Below the pieces are notes generated by a model. That model was given only the letters and a program-made list of their open reading frames with translations. It ran no database searches and had not been told where the DNA came from. The position numbers and the translations under genes are program-made. Positions 54,486 through 63,088 of a stretch of 64,000 bases of DNA are shown piece after piece; within the stretch, counting starts at the first letter, position 1; the number at the start of each line of letters is the position of its first letter. Source of the DNA: Cadophora sp. MPI-SDFR-AT-0126. Taxonomy: Eukaryota; Ascomycota; Leotiomycetes; Helotiales; Ploettnerulaceae. Location of the stretch: the NCBI GenBank assembly GCA_020747065.1, contig JAGMVK010000002.1, positions 2,976,001 to 3,040,000 of the forward strand, written 5' to 3'.

Positions 54486-57047
54486 CTAAATGATACAAAC
54501 AGGGTCGTTTGTTGCCCTGAAGAAAATCCTGTCCTTTAATTTGAACATCCCCACACGCTTGTAGTATCCAGGTCTTGTCCGCATCTTTTTCAAGACCCAG
54601 CAAGTGATTGAAGAAAGTACCAGCAACGTGACCTCCTCTCCTAGTATGACCTCGGCTGGAGGTACTCTCGCACAGCACAAGGGCAAGTCTAGAAGACACT
54701 CCAGTTCAAAGATATTGGGTACTTCCCGTTTCTCGGCTTTGGTATCACCAGCACCAGCCAGTCCATAAACCTTCAATATGGCGTACGTCGCCAGTTCTCT
54801 ATCATCGTGCTTCACGATCAGACTAGGATCCAATGCAGACGCATCGGTTTGTTGATAAACATTTAGCATCTTCAGCGAATTGGAGTCACCGCGACTTCTT
54901 ATCCCGACTTTGTGAACCGTGGCTTCAGTCATCGGTGAATGGATTTTCAGAACCCCATCCCTTACCCGTCCTCGTGGGTCGATTCCTTCGAGTACGGTAT
55001 TCACATCTTGTATCTCCGCAATTGCCTTGGTCGTGAAGTTGCGCCAATGGAAGTTCGTCTCCTCGAAGCGAATGGGTGACTCGATGGATGCCCAAGACCA
55101 TGTCGGTGCTCGGTAGCCATTAGGACGGTACGCCATAATTCGACCAGATGGAGAATACGAACGGGAGAGTGGATACCAGTGAAGGCTTTCGAGAAGGATG
55201 GATTTCCACAAGCCGGCAAGATAGACGTCCTTGCGACCTGAGGTTATACCAGAAAGAGCTGGTAGGCGATCATGCGGGTTGGTAATCTCCAGACATGTAT
55301 AGGCCTCGATCAAGGCACGGTAAGCCTCAAACTCCGCGGCTTTTCTTGGGATCGGGTTTGGCCTTGGAAGATCCCTCCGTCTGTCGCTGAGTGCTGATGC
55401 AGGTAGAGTAAGACTGTGCTTGCCTTGCAGAACAGCATGGGATTTCCGCCACCGTGTCTCCCACTGGTGTGAGAGGGATCGTTTGCTCCAACCACTACAT
55501 TCACAAGCCACGAATGACCGACACTCAAAGTACAACTCTCCTGAGGCAAAGTGGACGTTGCGAGAGCTAAGTATCTGCTCTTGAAAGACCCATGCTCTTT
55601 TCAACAATGGTTCTTTAGGTTGACGATTCTGGTGCAAGCCGTGTGGGATTTTGAGTCTCACAATGAATTTCTTCAGCCCTCCTTCTCGATCACGACCTTC
55701 TTGGTGAAATGGGAGCCACAGCATCGGGTTCCACACTTGTCGTCCAGAGGAGTGCAGAGTCCAAGGCTCTTGTGCCCGAGACGAAAAGCAACCACCAGCT
55801 CCATCAGCACTCTTCGATGCTGATATCGTAAGTTGAGCATCTGCAAAGACTTGAGCCATCTTTGAAGCATGGAACTCCCAGTCCTCGCGACTGTCCTGAA
55901 GAATGCACAGTGCGTCTATCCACATGTACCGAAAGCCGAGCTTCCAAGCTACTGTTATGGAATCCTGGAAGGTTTTCGACAACTTGTTCCAAGGTACATT
56001 CTCTTGCATTTCTTCGATGTTCGACCCAAGCAATCTGATGATGGGCTTTGGACCCCAGCAATGGCTCAGCGCGACATAAGGTGCAACTTTCCCATTGCTC
56101 ACGATAAGTTTGGCCCTTCGATTGGAAATTTCAAGTACTCGTCTGGGAAGTTGGGACTTGAGTGGAACAAGACACTCTTTGTGTTCTTCAGAGCAAGTTT
56201 TGATCCATTGTTGAATCTTCGGGATCGCTGCAAAGGAGGCGGTGTCCATGACTCGGTTCTCCTCTTTCTGCTCTTGTTTACTTTGCCACGGCCCAAATGG
56301 AGCTGGTTCGACTATAGAGGAGTGAGCAGTTGAGATGGCGATTGTCAAGAAGTAAAAGTTACCCTCCTGTCCAAACTCCAAATGAAAGTCTTCCCCTTCA
56401 TATTCGTCGAACGAGACGCGAACAGACTCTGTGTCCGACAACAGCCGCACTCTCTCTTCTGGATTCTGTCGAACTCGAACTTTGGTACTATCGTAGCTGG
56501 GAAAAATCATATCTGCGAAATGTCTGATGCCTTTGTGAAGTACATTGCAAGTGTCACATCCTTTGACTGCTGCACTTTTAATTTCCTCCAGCCTGAATCC
56601 CATCTCCCTCTCCCGGTGCGTAATGACTGCCCAACAGTAGTTACACTTTGTGCGCCAGAAGCTGGCATACGATGTCGCCACAGCTTTTGTAGAGTCCCTT
56701 GACCTTTCGAAGTCCGGAGGTGGTGATGGAATGCGATCACGGTCTTGTGGTCGTGGTGTAACGCTCATCATTATACTGGTTCCCCGGAATCCAGCATCTC
56801 GAAGCTGCTGCATATGCTCCGTCCAGGAGATAGCTTTATCAGCTCCGACAAAGATCTGATAATCTGGACCTTTTTCGGAAGGCATTCCGGGCACGTAGAA
56901 TATGGAGTTAGGTCCTTCTTGACCTTCCTCCATGGGATTTCCAGTAAAAGGGTCCCGCTGTCTCCCGTAAAGGTCGGTGACTCGAGGCAATGCGTCATAT
57001 TCAAGCATTTCATCAAGAGATTCAGGCAAAGAGATGTGTTCTGCCAT
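54486..57047 (-). CDS. HET-domain protein (heterokaryon incompatibility type)
   Basis: One uninterrupted exon, 853 residues from the first ATG at 57047 (MAEHISLPESLDEMLEYD); an open frame extends 50 codons upstream only from a GTG. A cysteine motif at residues 135-167 (CNYCWAV...GCDTCNVL) is the usual N-terminal companion of HET domains and may bind zinc. The HET domain starts near residue 324 with YVALSHCWG, followed by FQDSITVAWKLGFRYMWIDA, LCILQDSREDWEFHASKMAQ and FADAQLTISAS. The rest includes RAWVFQEQILSSRNVHF and a GRTG-type TWSWAS segment, all normal for the family. HET proteins trigger cell death after fusion of unlike strains; the domain is TIR-related. This copy is full length, with no stop or frameshift, between damaged neighbours. 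Confidence 0.92.
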   Translation of the reverse strand: MAEHISLPESLDEMLEYDALPRVTDLYGRQRDPFTGNPMEEGQEGPNSIFYVPGMPSEKGPDYQIFVGADKAISWTEHMQQLRDAGFRGTSIMMSVTPRPQDRDRIPSPPPDFERSRDSTKAVATSYASFWRTKCNYCWAVITHREREMGFRLEEIKSAAVKGCDTCNVLHKGIRHFADMIFPSYDSTKVRVRQNPEERVRLLSDTESVRVSFDEYEGEDFHLEFGQEGNFYFLTIAISTAHSSIVEPAPFGPWQSKQEQKEENRVMDTASFAAIPKIQQWIKTCSEEHKECLVPLKSQLPRRVLEISNRRAKLIVSNGKVAPYVALSHCWGPKPIIRLLGSNIEEMQENVPWNKLSKTFQDSITVAWKLGFRYMWIDALCILQDSREDWEFHASKMAQVFADAQLTISASKSADGAGGCFSSRAQEPWTLHSSGRQVWNPMLWLPFHQEGRDREGGLKKFIVRLKIPHGLHQNRQPKEPLLKRAWVFQEQILSSRNVHFASGELYFECRSFVACECSGWSKRSLSHQWETRWRKSHAVLQGKHSLTLPASALSDRRRDLPRPNPIPRKAAEFEAYRALIEAYTCLEITNPHDRLPALSGITSGRKDVYLAGLWKSILLESLHWYPLSRSYSPSGRIMAYRPNGYRAPTWSWASIESPIRFEETNFHWRNFTTKAIAEIQDVNTVLEGIDPRGRVRDGVLKIHSPMTEATVHKVGIRSRGDSNSLKMLNVYQQTDASALDPSLIVKHDDRELATYAILKVYGLAGAGDTKAEKREVPNIFELECLLDLPLCCARVPPAEVILGEEVTLLVLSSITCWVLKKMRTRPGYYKRVGMFKLKDRIFFRATNDPVCII

Positions 57048-57700
57048 TTTTGTAAGCTTGAAATGATCAGCAGCTGTGGGTATCGTCTTGACAGTTACAA
57101 TGATGTCAATAAAAGCCTGAGTGGATGAGGGAGGTTGGCCGAAAGATCCAGATAAGGCATGTGAAGTTTCGCTCTTTTCTGCTGATGGAGCTGGCACACA
57201 GCAGATCGAAGTCTTCAGGGCTCAGACTAGTGCCCCAAATCCAGATATGCCGCAATGCATTCTGGGCTACAGCAGCTATTGTGGATGTTGATCACCGAGT
57301 ACAGGCTGGAAAATGCTGATTTGTTTATGCGACAGAACTTGCAAGCTTGGGAGCTGAGATAGAAGCCTGATTCATCCCGCCTTTTCTCACGAGGCTTGAG
57401 ATCTGGAACAGTTGCAGGAAATTCAAATTGGTGGCTGCTAGCTGAATTCTTTGTCGCTATGTAGGTGTTCGGACGTAAGCCTGCCCGCAGTTGAAAGGGC
57501 TGAATGATGGATCCAATCATAGCACAACGCCCCTCCATATCTGCGTGCACTAAAGCAAGCCAACAGTGTAGCTGATCGAGCCAAATTTTCAACACTCTAG
57601 ACTATGGGAACATCTACGATCGATGGTAAAAACTTCAACAGAGCTCCAGAAGTTCACGATCTCTCCTCCTCAATACATTTCCAAGCGACGATATCTAGCG
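57048..57700. other. upstream region of HET gene and patatin fragment
   Basis: 650 bases between divergent starts. A minus-strand frame at 57595-57227 (MLKIWLDQLHCWLA) has no recognisable domain and I do not call it. It must hold the HET promoter and the former patatin promoter. Confidence 0.45.
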
Positions 57701-57823
57701 ATGACAGAATTCGGGATTAGACTACTGTCCCTGGGTACGTGTCTGCAATTGTTGTACCGGAATCATGCTAATTGAGTTGAATAGATGGAGGGGGAACACG
57801 TGGAATCTCCTCATTGTACACCC
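57701..57823 (+). pseudogene. 5' fragment of a patatin-like phospholipase gene
   Basis: Exon 1 (57701-57734) encodes MTEFGIRLLSL. After a GTACGT...GAATAG intron, exon 2 begins at 57785 and encodes DGGGTRGISSLYTL. The joined motif LLSLDGGGTRG is the glycine-rich oxyanion loop that opens patatin-like phospholipases, including the patatin domain at the N-terminus of many fungal NLR-type proteins. The coding sequence is cut at 57823/57824 by the LTR of copia element 2. The frame runs on into the LTR for about 23 codons to TGA, so a peptide of under 50 residues lacking the GxSxG serine would result. The 3' remainder is not seen in the window. Confidence 0.75.
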
Positions 57824-58081
57824 TATTAGCAACTCAGGTTCTTATTGGGTGGATAAGCGGAATTTGGGCACATAGACACCAGTTGATGAATTGATGCAGA
57901 GTTATCCCATTAAGACTACAACTAAATGGGTGTTTATATAAACCGTTAAAGGATAGGCAAGGATAGGCAACGGTAGGCAACGGTAGGCACCAATACCATA
58001 CAATAGGTAGAAATGCACCATGATTGACTCAACAATCATGTGATGAACACATGACCATTAGTCATACGTCATATGCTAACA
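57824..58081 (-). repeat. 3' LTR of copia element 2
   Basis: 258 bases. Contains about four tandem 10-base units of the type GGTAGGCAAC/GGATAGGCAA around 57950-57990, one unit more than the partner LTR. The purine tract GCAGTGGGAG (minus strand) abuts its inner edge. Confidence 0.9.
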
Positions 58082-58186
58082 CTCCCACTGCATTTCCTAC
58101 CTATTTGTTCCCCATATCCGAGTGCTTTTACAAATGAGAGCACATAATGAGCGAACGCTGTGAAATAACAGCTTCTCAGCAGGTTC

Positions 58187-59290
58187 CTACACTGGTCCCA
58201 CACCAATTGTTGCCAGTGCAGCATCCAGCTTCGGTTTCTTGAGCGGTTTCGTAAGCATATCAGCTGCCATTTGGTTCGTGCTGACATGTTCGACTGATAT
58301 AATATTGTCTTCTAGGAGCTGGCGCACATAATGATACCGATTATCAATGTGCTTACTCCTCTTGTGAAATTCGGGGTTGTGAGCATATTGAACAGTCCCC
58401 TGATTGTCCTCGTAGAGAGTGATTGGCAATCGATCTCGAGGATCCATAGTTTGGAGGATCTCGTACAGGAAAACTGCTTCTTTTCCTGCTTCATTCAGAG
58501 CAATATACTCTGCCTCCATAGTTGAACCAACGCAAGTGGTCTGTTTAATGCTTAACCATGCGATAGCTCCTCCGGAAAGTGTGAAAACATTTCCGTAGAT
58601 TGATTTGCGATCTTCCTCAGCAGCGTAGTCCGAGTCAGAATAGCCCTCTAGGTCGGAATCAGTCTTCTTGAAGGTGATACCCTTGTCAATTGTTCCTTTA
58701 AGATAGCGGAACACTCTCAGGACTCCATTCCAATTGGAGACAGATGGGTCCTGGATACATTGAGACAGCCTGTTAACACCGTAGGTGATATCAGGTCTAG
58801 TCAGATTAGACAAGTATACCAAACCTCCCACTGCTTGTTGGTATTTGAGTTGATCGCATCTTTCATCACCTAGCATAGCGCGTCTCAGGTGGTTGTAGTT
58901 GTCGATTGGCGTGGCTACTGGGTTTGAATCTTCCATTCCAAATTTTCCGAGAAGGCTTCGTGTGTATCGTGATTGATCGATTCTCAACACACGATTAGCT
59001 CGATCCCATCGGATTCTCATGCCTAAGAAAAGGGTAGCGTCTCCCATGTCCTTCATCTTAAACTTCTCTAACAGTTTTGCCTTGATGCTAGCCATTACTG
59101 CCATGTTCGGAGCTGCAATTAGCAGATCATCAACATGCAGACCGATCATGCTGCCAGATTCCCTATGTATGAACAGATAAGGATCCTTTGTGGGCTTGAA
59201 TCCAAGTTGGATGAAAACATTCCTGATCTCGATGAACCAGTATCTCGCTGATTGCTTCAAGCCATACAGGCTCTTCAGCACTTTGCACAC
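58187..59290 (-). pseudogene. copia element 2 reverse transcriptase / RNase H
   Basis: 367 open residues. RT motifs: SLYGLKQSARYW, then IGLHVDDLLIAAP with the HVDD form of the catalytic YxDD box, and LFLGMRI. RNase H: LEGYSDSDYA (catalytic Asp), AEYIALNEA and HKRSKHIDNRYHYVR. Upstream in the same frame IP-stop-GV-stop-DQEGKVCKVL shows two TAA codons where Gln (CAA) is expected, so the polyprotein is broken just before this block. It would copy element RNA to DNA. Confidence 0.88.
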
Positions 59291-59539
59291 CTTCCCCTCT
59301 TGGTCTTAAACGCCTTAGGGGATATGCATATAGATGATCTCTTTCAACGCCGGAACAAGAAAGGCGTTATTAACATCCATTTGATGTAAGAGCCATCCTT
59401 TCTTCGCCACAATAGCGAATAAGAGTCTCAAGGACTCCTTCCTAACCGTCGGGGAGAATGTTTCATCATAGTCTTCACCATAAGCCTGGGAGAATCCCCT
59501 GGCTACTAGCCTGGCCTTGAATCGGTCAATTTAGCCATT

Positions 59540-59776
59540 TTATATGTACTTGACGTCGAACACCCACTTATTATCCACAATGTTGGTCCCCTTTAGTATA
59601 TCCACATATTCCCAAGTCCTATTAGCCAGCAGTGCTGTGAGTTCGGCCTCGATTGCCAATCTCCATTCCCTTCCATATCTTTTGTTGCTAACGGCCTCCT
59701 CGAACGTCTTCGGGATCGTCACTTCTGGGATAGGAGGGTGCTGTACTTTCGGCTTGTTATCCGGTGGATCAGTCAA
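59540..59776 (-). pseudogene. copia element 2 RT N-terminal piece
   Basis: Encodes KTFEEAVSNKRYGREWRLAI and ANRTWEYVDILKGTNIVDNK, the conserved opening of copia RT (ExxxW...ELxxxxxNxTW). It is followed by a stop after FDVKYI. Separated by stops from the integrase frame upstream and the main RT frame downstream. Confidence 0.8.
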
Positions 59777-59983
59777 TCTTCCTGCAACAAGACGTGCAGG
59801 TTCACGTTAGCTAGGCCCTTGGCCTGCCGGTTCAGCCTCCCTGGCCGCCTTCTCAGCTGCTCTAGCTGTTTTCTCCTCATTGATTGTGAGGGGTTGCCAC
59901 TTCACCGGTGCCCTGATTGTCCTCCCGCTTCGTGATTCGCGTGCCTGAACGTGTTGTGGGGTTGTTTCACGCGTCACGGCTTG

Positions 59984-61378
59984 TTATGAGGATGTGGATA
60001 CTCCCCCTGACTGATTCGCCGGGCGAGTTCTTGTGTGCACAGCACCTGCCGTGTTTAACCCTGTCTCTACTTCCCTATCATCACTGTCATACTCAGCGCC
60101 GGTGTCGACTACTATCGTGTCGCTGTCATACTCCACAGCATTGTCGGCATTATTTTGATCAGTAGCTTGGCGGATTAGAGACGGATTACGAGGTTCAATT
60201 GGTGAGCTTGGCTCATCCTCCTCTGACGGTCTTGGTGTTACTGTGGCAGGACTGTTGTTGTCTCTGCAATTGTTCCTATGAGGGTTAATCATAGGAAGGG
60301 TCGTGGTGAGTGGTAATGTATTTATACTCTCCTCAGAGTCGCTGTCTTCAGCTCCTTCTGCTAGCTCCCCCTGATCCGGTGGGAACTTGGAGGTATCAAA
60401 AGGTGATCCCCAGGTTTCTTTCTCATAGAAGTCAACATGCGCTGATCTTGCATATTCCCCTGTGGTAGGGTCAAAACAGCGATATTGCCTCAATCTTTCC
60501 TCATAGCCAACGAAGACCAGAGGCTTTCCGACGGCATCGAGCTTGCCATCTCTTTTCTCCCTGGGGATAGAAACGTAGCATAGGCAGCCCCAAACACGAA
60601 GGTGAGCAACTGATGGCTTCTGCCCAGTCCAAAGCTCTTCTGGGGTCTTATCCTTGCCCTTCATTGGCAGTCGATTCTTGACGTGATTCGCTGCCTTTAC
60701 TGCATCCCCCCACAGCTGTTGGGGGAGACCAGTATCCAAAATCATCACTCTGGCCGTAGTGATAAGTGTGCGGTTCAACCGCTCGGCGACTCCGTTCTGT
60801 TCGGGTGTGTAGGGTACGACGAATTCGACTGCGACTCCTTCTTGAGTGAGATCTTTTGCCAGGTGTTCATATTCCTTGGCATTATCGCAACGCAGTACTT
60901 TGAGCTTACAGCCAGACTGTAGCTCTACATACGCTCTCCATTCTCTGAAAAGCGTGTACAGTTCGTCCCTTCTCTTAGCCAGATACACCCAACTTTTGCC
61001 AGTGGCTTCATCCGCAAATGTGAGAATGTAGACCTCTCCGCCGAGGGTCTGTATGCGGTATGGCCCCCACCAGTCACTGTACACTCTTCCAAGGCGTTCG
61101 CTTGCCTTAGTAGGTGCTGTCTTGTTTATGATTCGGAGGAGCTTCCCTTTGGCGCATAGGTCGCAAAGTGCGCTCTTTGGAAGTGGTTTCAATAGTTCTC
61201 TCAGACCATTGACATACTTGTGCATCATGGCGGTCCTATCCCTGCCAATGTGCCCTAGTCGCCGGTGATACAACCAGCTATACTCCTCCGAGGAAAGTTC
61301 TGTCTCCTTTGGGTTCTCGATTAGCCTTGCTCTAACAGCCAAGGCACTTCCTAGCCCAATTTTGTAGACTCTTTCCAA
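59984..61378 (-). pseudogene. copia element 2 integrase
   Basis: 464 open residues. The pre-integrase HHCC zinc region is HRRLGHIGRDRT with CDLCAKGK. The catalytic core shows D in VYSDWWGPYRI, D in LRCDNAKEYE and E in PEQNGVAERLNRT, spaced as a D,D-35-E integrase. The copia-specific C-terminal GKDKTPEELWTGQKPSVAHL and RVWGCLCYVSIPREKR follow. Integrity of the triad suggests recent activity, but the polyprotein is cut upstream and downstream by stops, so it is inactive as it stands. Confidence 0.88.
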
Positions 61379-61399
61379 TACATAGACCTTGCCAACTCT

Positions 61400-62708
61400 C
61401 TTTCCAACCCCTGTGGTTACGCCACTTTTTACAATAATGGCTTTTCCCCCGGGTTAGGCCATAAAGGTGTAGCCTCTTGATTCGAGCTCACCTACGCTAA
61501 TCAGGTTGGCGGTCAGCTGCGGGATGTAGTGAACTCCCGACAGTTGGAGATCTTTGTCTCCCATTGGTACTTTAATCGTACCACAGCCGGCACTTCTCAC
61601 AACAGTGCCTTCAGCCACTTCTACCTCCACCTGCTCCGTCGTATCGGGTGGTGATGTAAAGAGCTAACGATTCCATGTCATGTAGTAGGCCGCGCAGGTA
61701 TCCAGGTACCATTTGTCGTCTCTCTTACCATTGGCGGTAGAGAGCCAGGCCACAGATCGGTCTGAGTGATCTGATTCGTAGTCAATCACCTTATTGGCCT
61801 TCTCAGGCTTCCTTGACTTAACGTCACCGCCTCTGTTTGCCGTATCCTTTACCTTCTTTTCCACATAGGCTCTGCCTTCATCCGTTGCCAACCACTTCCA
61901 ACAAGACTCAGACCTGTGGCCGGTCTTATCGCAGTGCTTACACTTCCATTGGCTAAGCCCCTTGGAACCGTTCTTGCCTTTGCCCTTAACCATCTTCACT
62001 AGTTCAGGCTCAGCGTTCATGCTCTGTGCCTCCTTCAATTGGTTGACAGTGGTAAGGAAATCCGGAAGTGTTCCGGTATTAAAGAGTGCATCCACCCTAG
62101 ATTTCGTTGAATCCTGGTTCTTGAAACACTCCAGCAGCCTCAGGGTCTTAGTCCGTTCCGACGGCTTATCCCCTGGCTCACAGTTGCCAATCTCAAGTTG
62201 AATCCGACTGAGATTAGCAGCCACATCATCCACTGATTCCCCGTTGCTCTGATATCCGTGAAAGTTCCTGAGCAAGCTCAGCAAGTACGATTCTCCTCTC
62301 CTCTTGTGAATCCGTTCTAAGGTCTTCTAGGCTGTGTAGGAGTAATCGCAGTCGAGAATGTAATCCAAATTAGCCTATTGAGCAATTTGTGCGTATCATT
62401 GCCAAGGCGAAATCTTTCTTGATTGCGTAGTCTTTAATAAAATCAGCTGGAGAGCCTTTGACTTCTTTTGAACTGGATTGGGAGGATAACGCTGCCGGTT
62501 GTGCAGTACCGTCGGAGCTGGATATAAGAGCAGCAATCGTGACGTGCTTGCTTATCACGGAATTTGGGTCGGCATTGACCACATCCCATAGGCTCTTCAA
62601 TCGGAGGAAATCCCTTAGGATAATGCTCCATCTCCTATAGTTGTTGTTATCGAGCTTTTCTGTCTTGGGGACAGTACCGAGGTCCAATAGCTTCTCGTTG
62701 TCAGCCAT
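61400..62708 (-). pseudogene. copia element 2 gag and protease
   Basis: Gag starts at 62708 (MADNEKLLDLGTVPKTEKLD, with YRRWS intact) and is open to 62370. It then needs a one-base shift to read on (ANLDYILDCDYSYT) through two TAG codons at likely Trp positions. From 62284 it is open to 61664, including a CCHC knuckle CKHCDKTGHRSESC. The protease Asp motif WYLDTCAAYYMT precedes TAG at 61664, likely Gln originally. The remaining protease sequence is readable to about 61450. Confidence 0.82.
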
Positions 62709-62827
62709 AGTGTCTCAAGTGGTATGTGTAATGTGTTTCCACGGGAACTCTGCTATTCAGTACTTGACTGCACTGAAAACGCGTGGAACACTGATTAGTT
62801 TAACGTGACTAGTGCAATGGCTCTCTC

Positions 62828-62840
62828 GGGGCTCATAACC
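62828..62840 (-). other. primer-binding site of copia element 2
   Basis: GGGGCTCATAACC on the plus strand adjoins the 5' LTR, identical to the site of element 1 and complementary in the RNA to the initiator tRNA-Met anticodon stem-loop. Confidence 0.75.
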
Positions 62841-63088
62841 TATTAGCAACTCAGGTTCTTATTAGGTAGATAAGCGGAATTTAGGCACATAGACACCAGT
62901 TAATGAATTGATGCAGAGTTATCCCATTAAGACTACAACTAAATAGGTGTTTATATAAACCGTTAAAGGATAGGCAACAGTAGGCAACGGTAAGCAACAA
63001 TACCATACAATAGGTAGAAATGCACCATAATTGACTCAACAATCATGTGATGAACACATGACCATTAGTCATACGTCATATGCTAACA
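62841..63088 (-). repeat. 5' LTR of copia element 2
   Basis: 248 bases. Where single bases differ from the 58-kb LTR this copy nearly always has A against G on the plus strand (gtagat for gtggat, ttaggc for ttgggc, gttaat for gttgat). It also has one fewer 10-base tandem unit. The outer end abuts the NB-ARC relic. Confidence 0.9.

Larger units (their letters stand above)
57824..63088 (-). mobile_element. Ty1/copia LTR retrotransposon 2, lightly decayed
   Basis: A 5265-bp minus-strand element with LTRs of 258 bases (57824-58081) and 248 bases (62841-63088). Gag, protease, integrase, RT and RNase H follow in copia order and are still mostly open, interrupted by a handful of TAG/TAA codons and at least one frameshift in gag. 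The LTR outer ends read TGTTAGCA in one direction but TATTAGCA in the other, so the expected CA end has become TA. The flanking bases differ (CACCC at 57819-57823 against ATAAT at 63089-63093), so there is no target duplication. It is related to, but distinct from, element 1. Confidence 0.93.

Noticed and set aside
57227..57595. 122-codon minus frame between HET gene and patatin fragment
   Set aside because: No domain, no splice partners and no repeat signal; may be chance.
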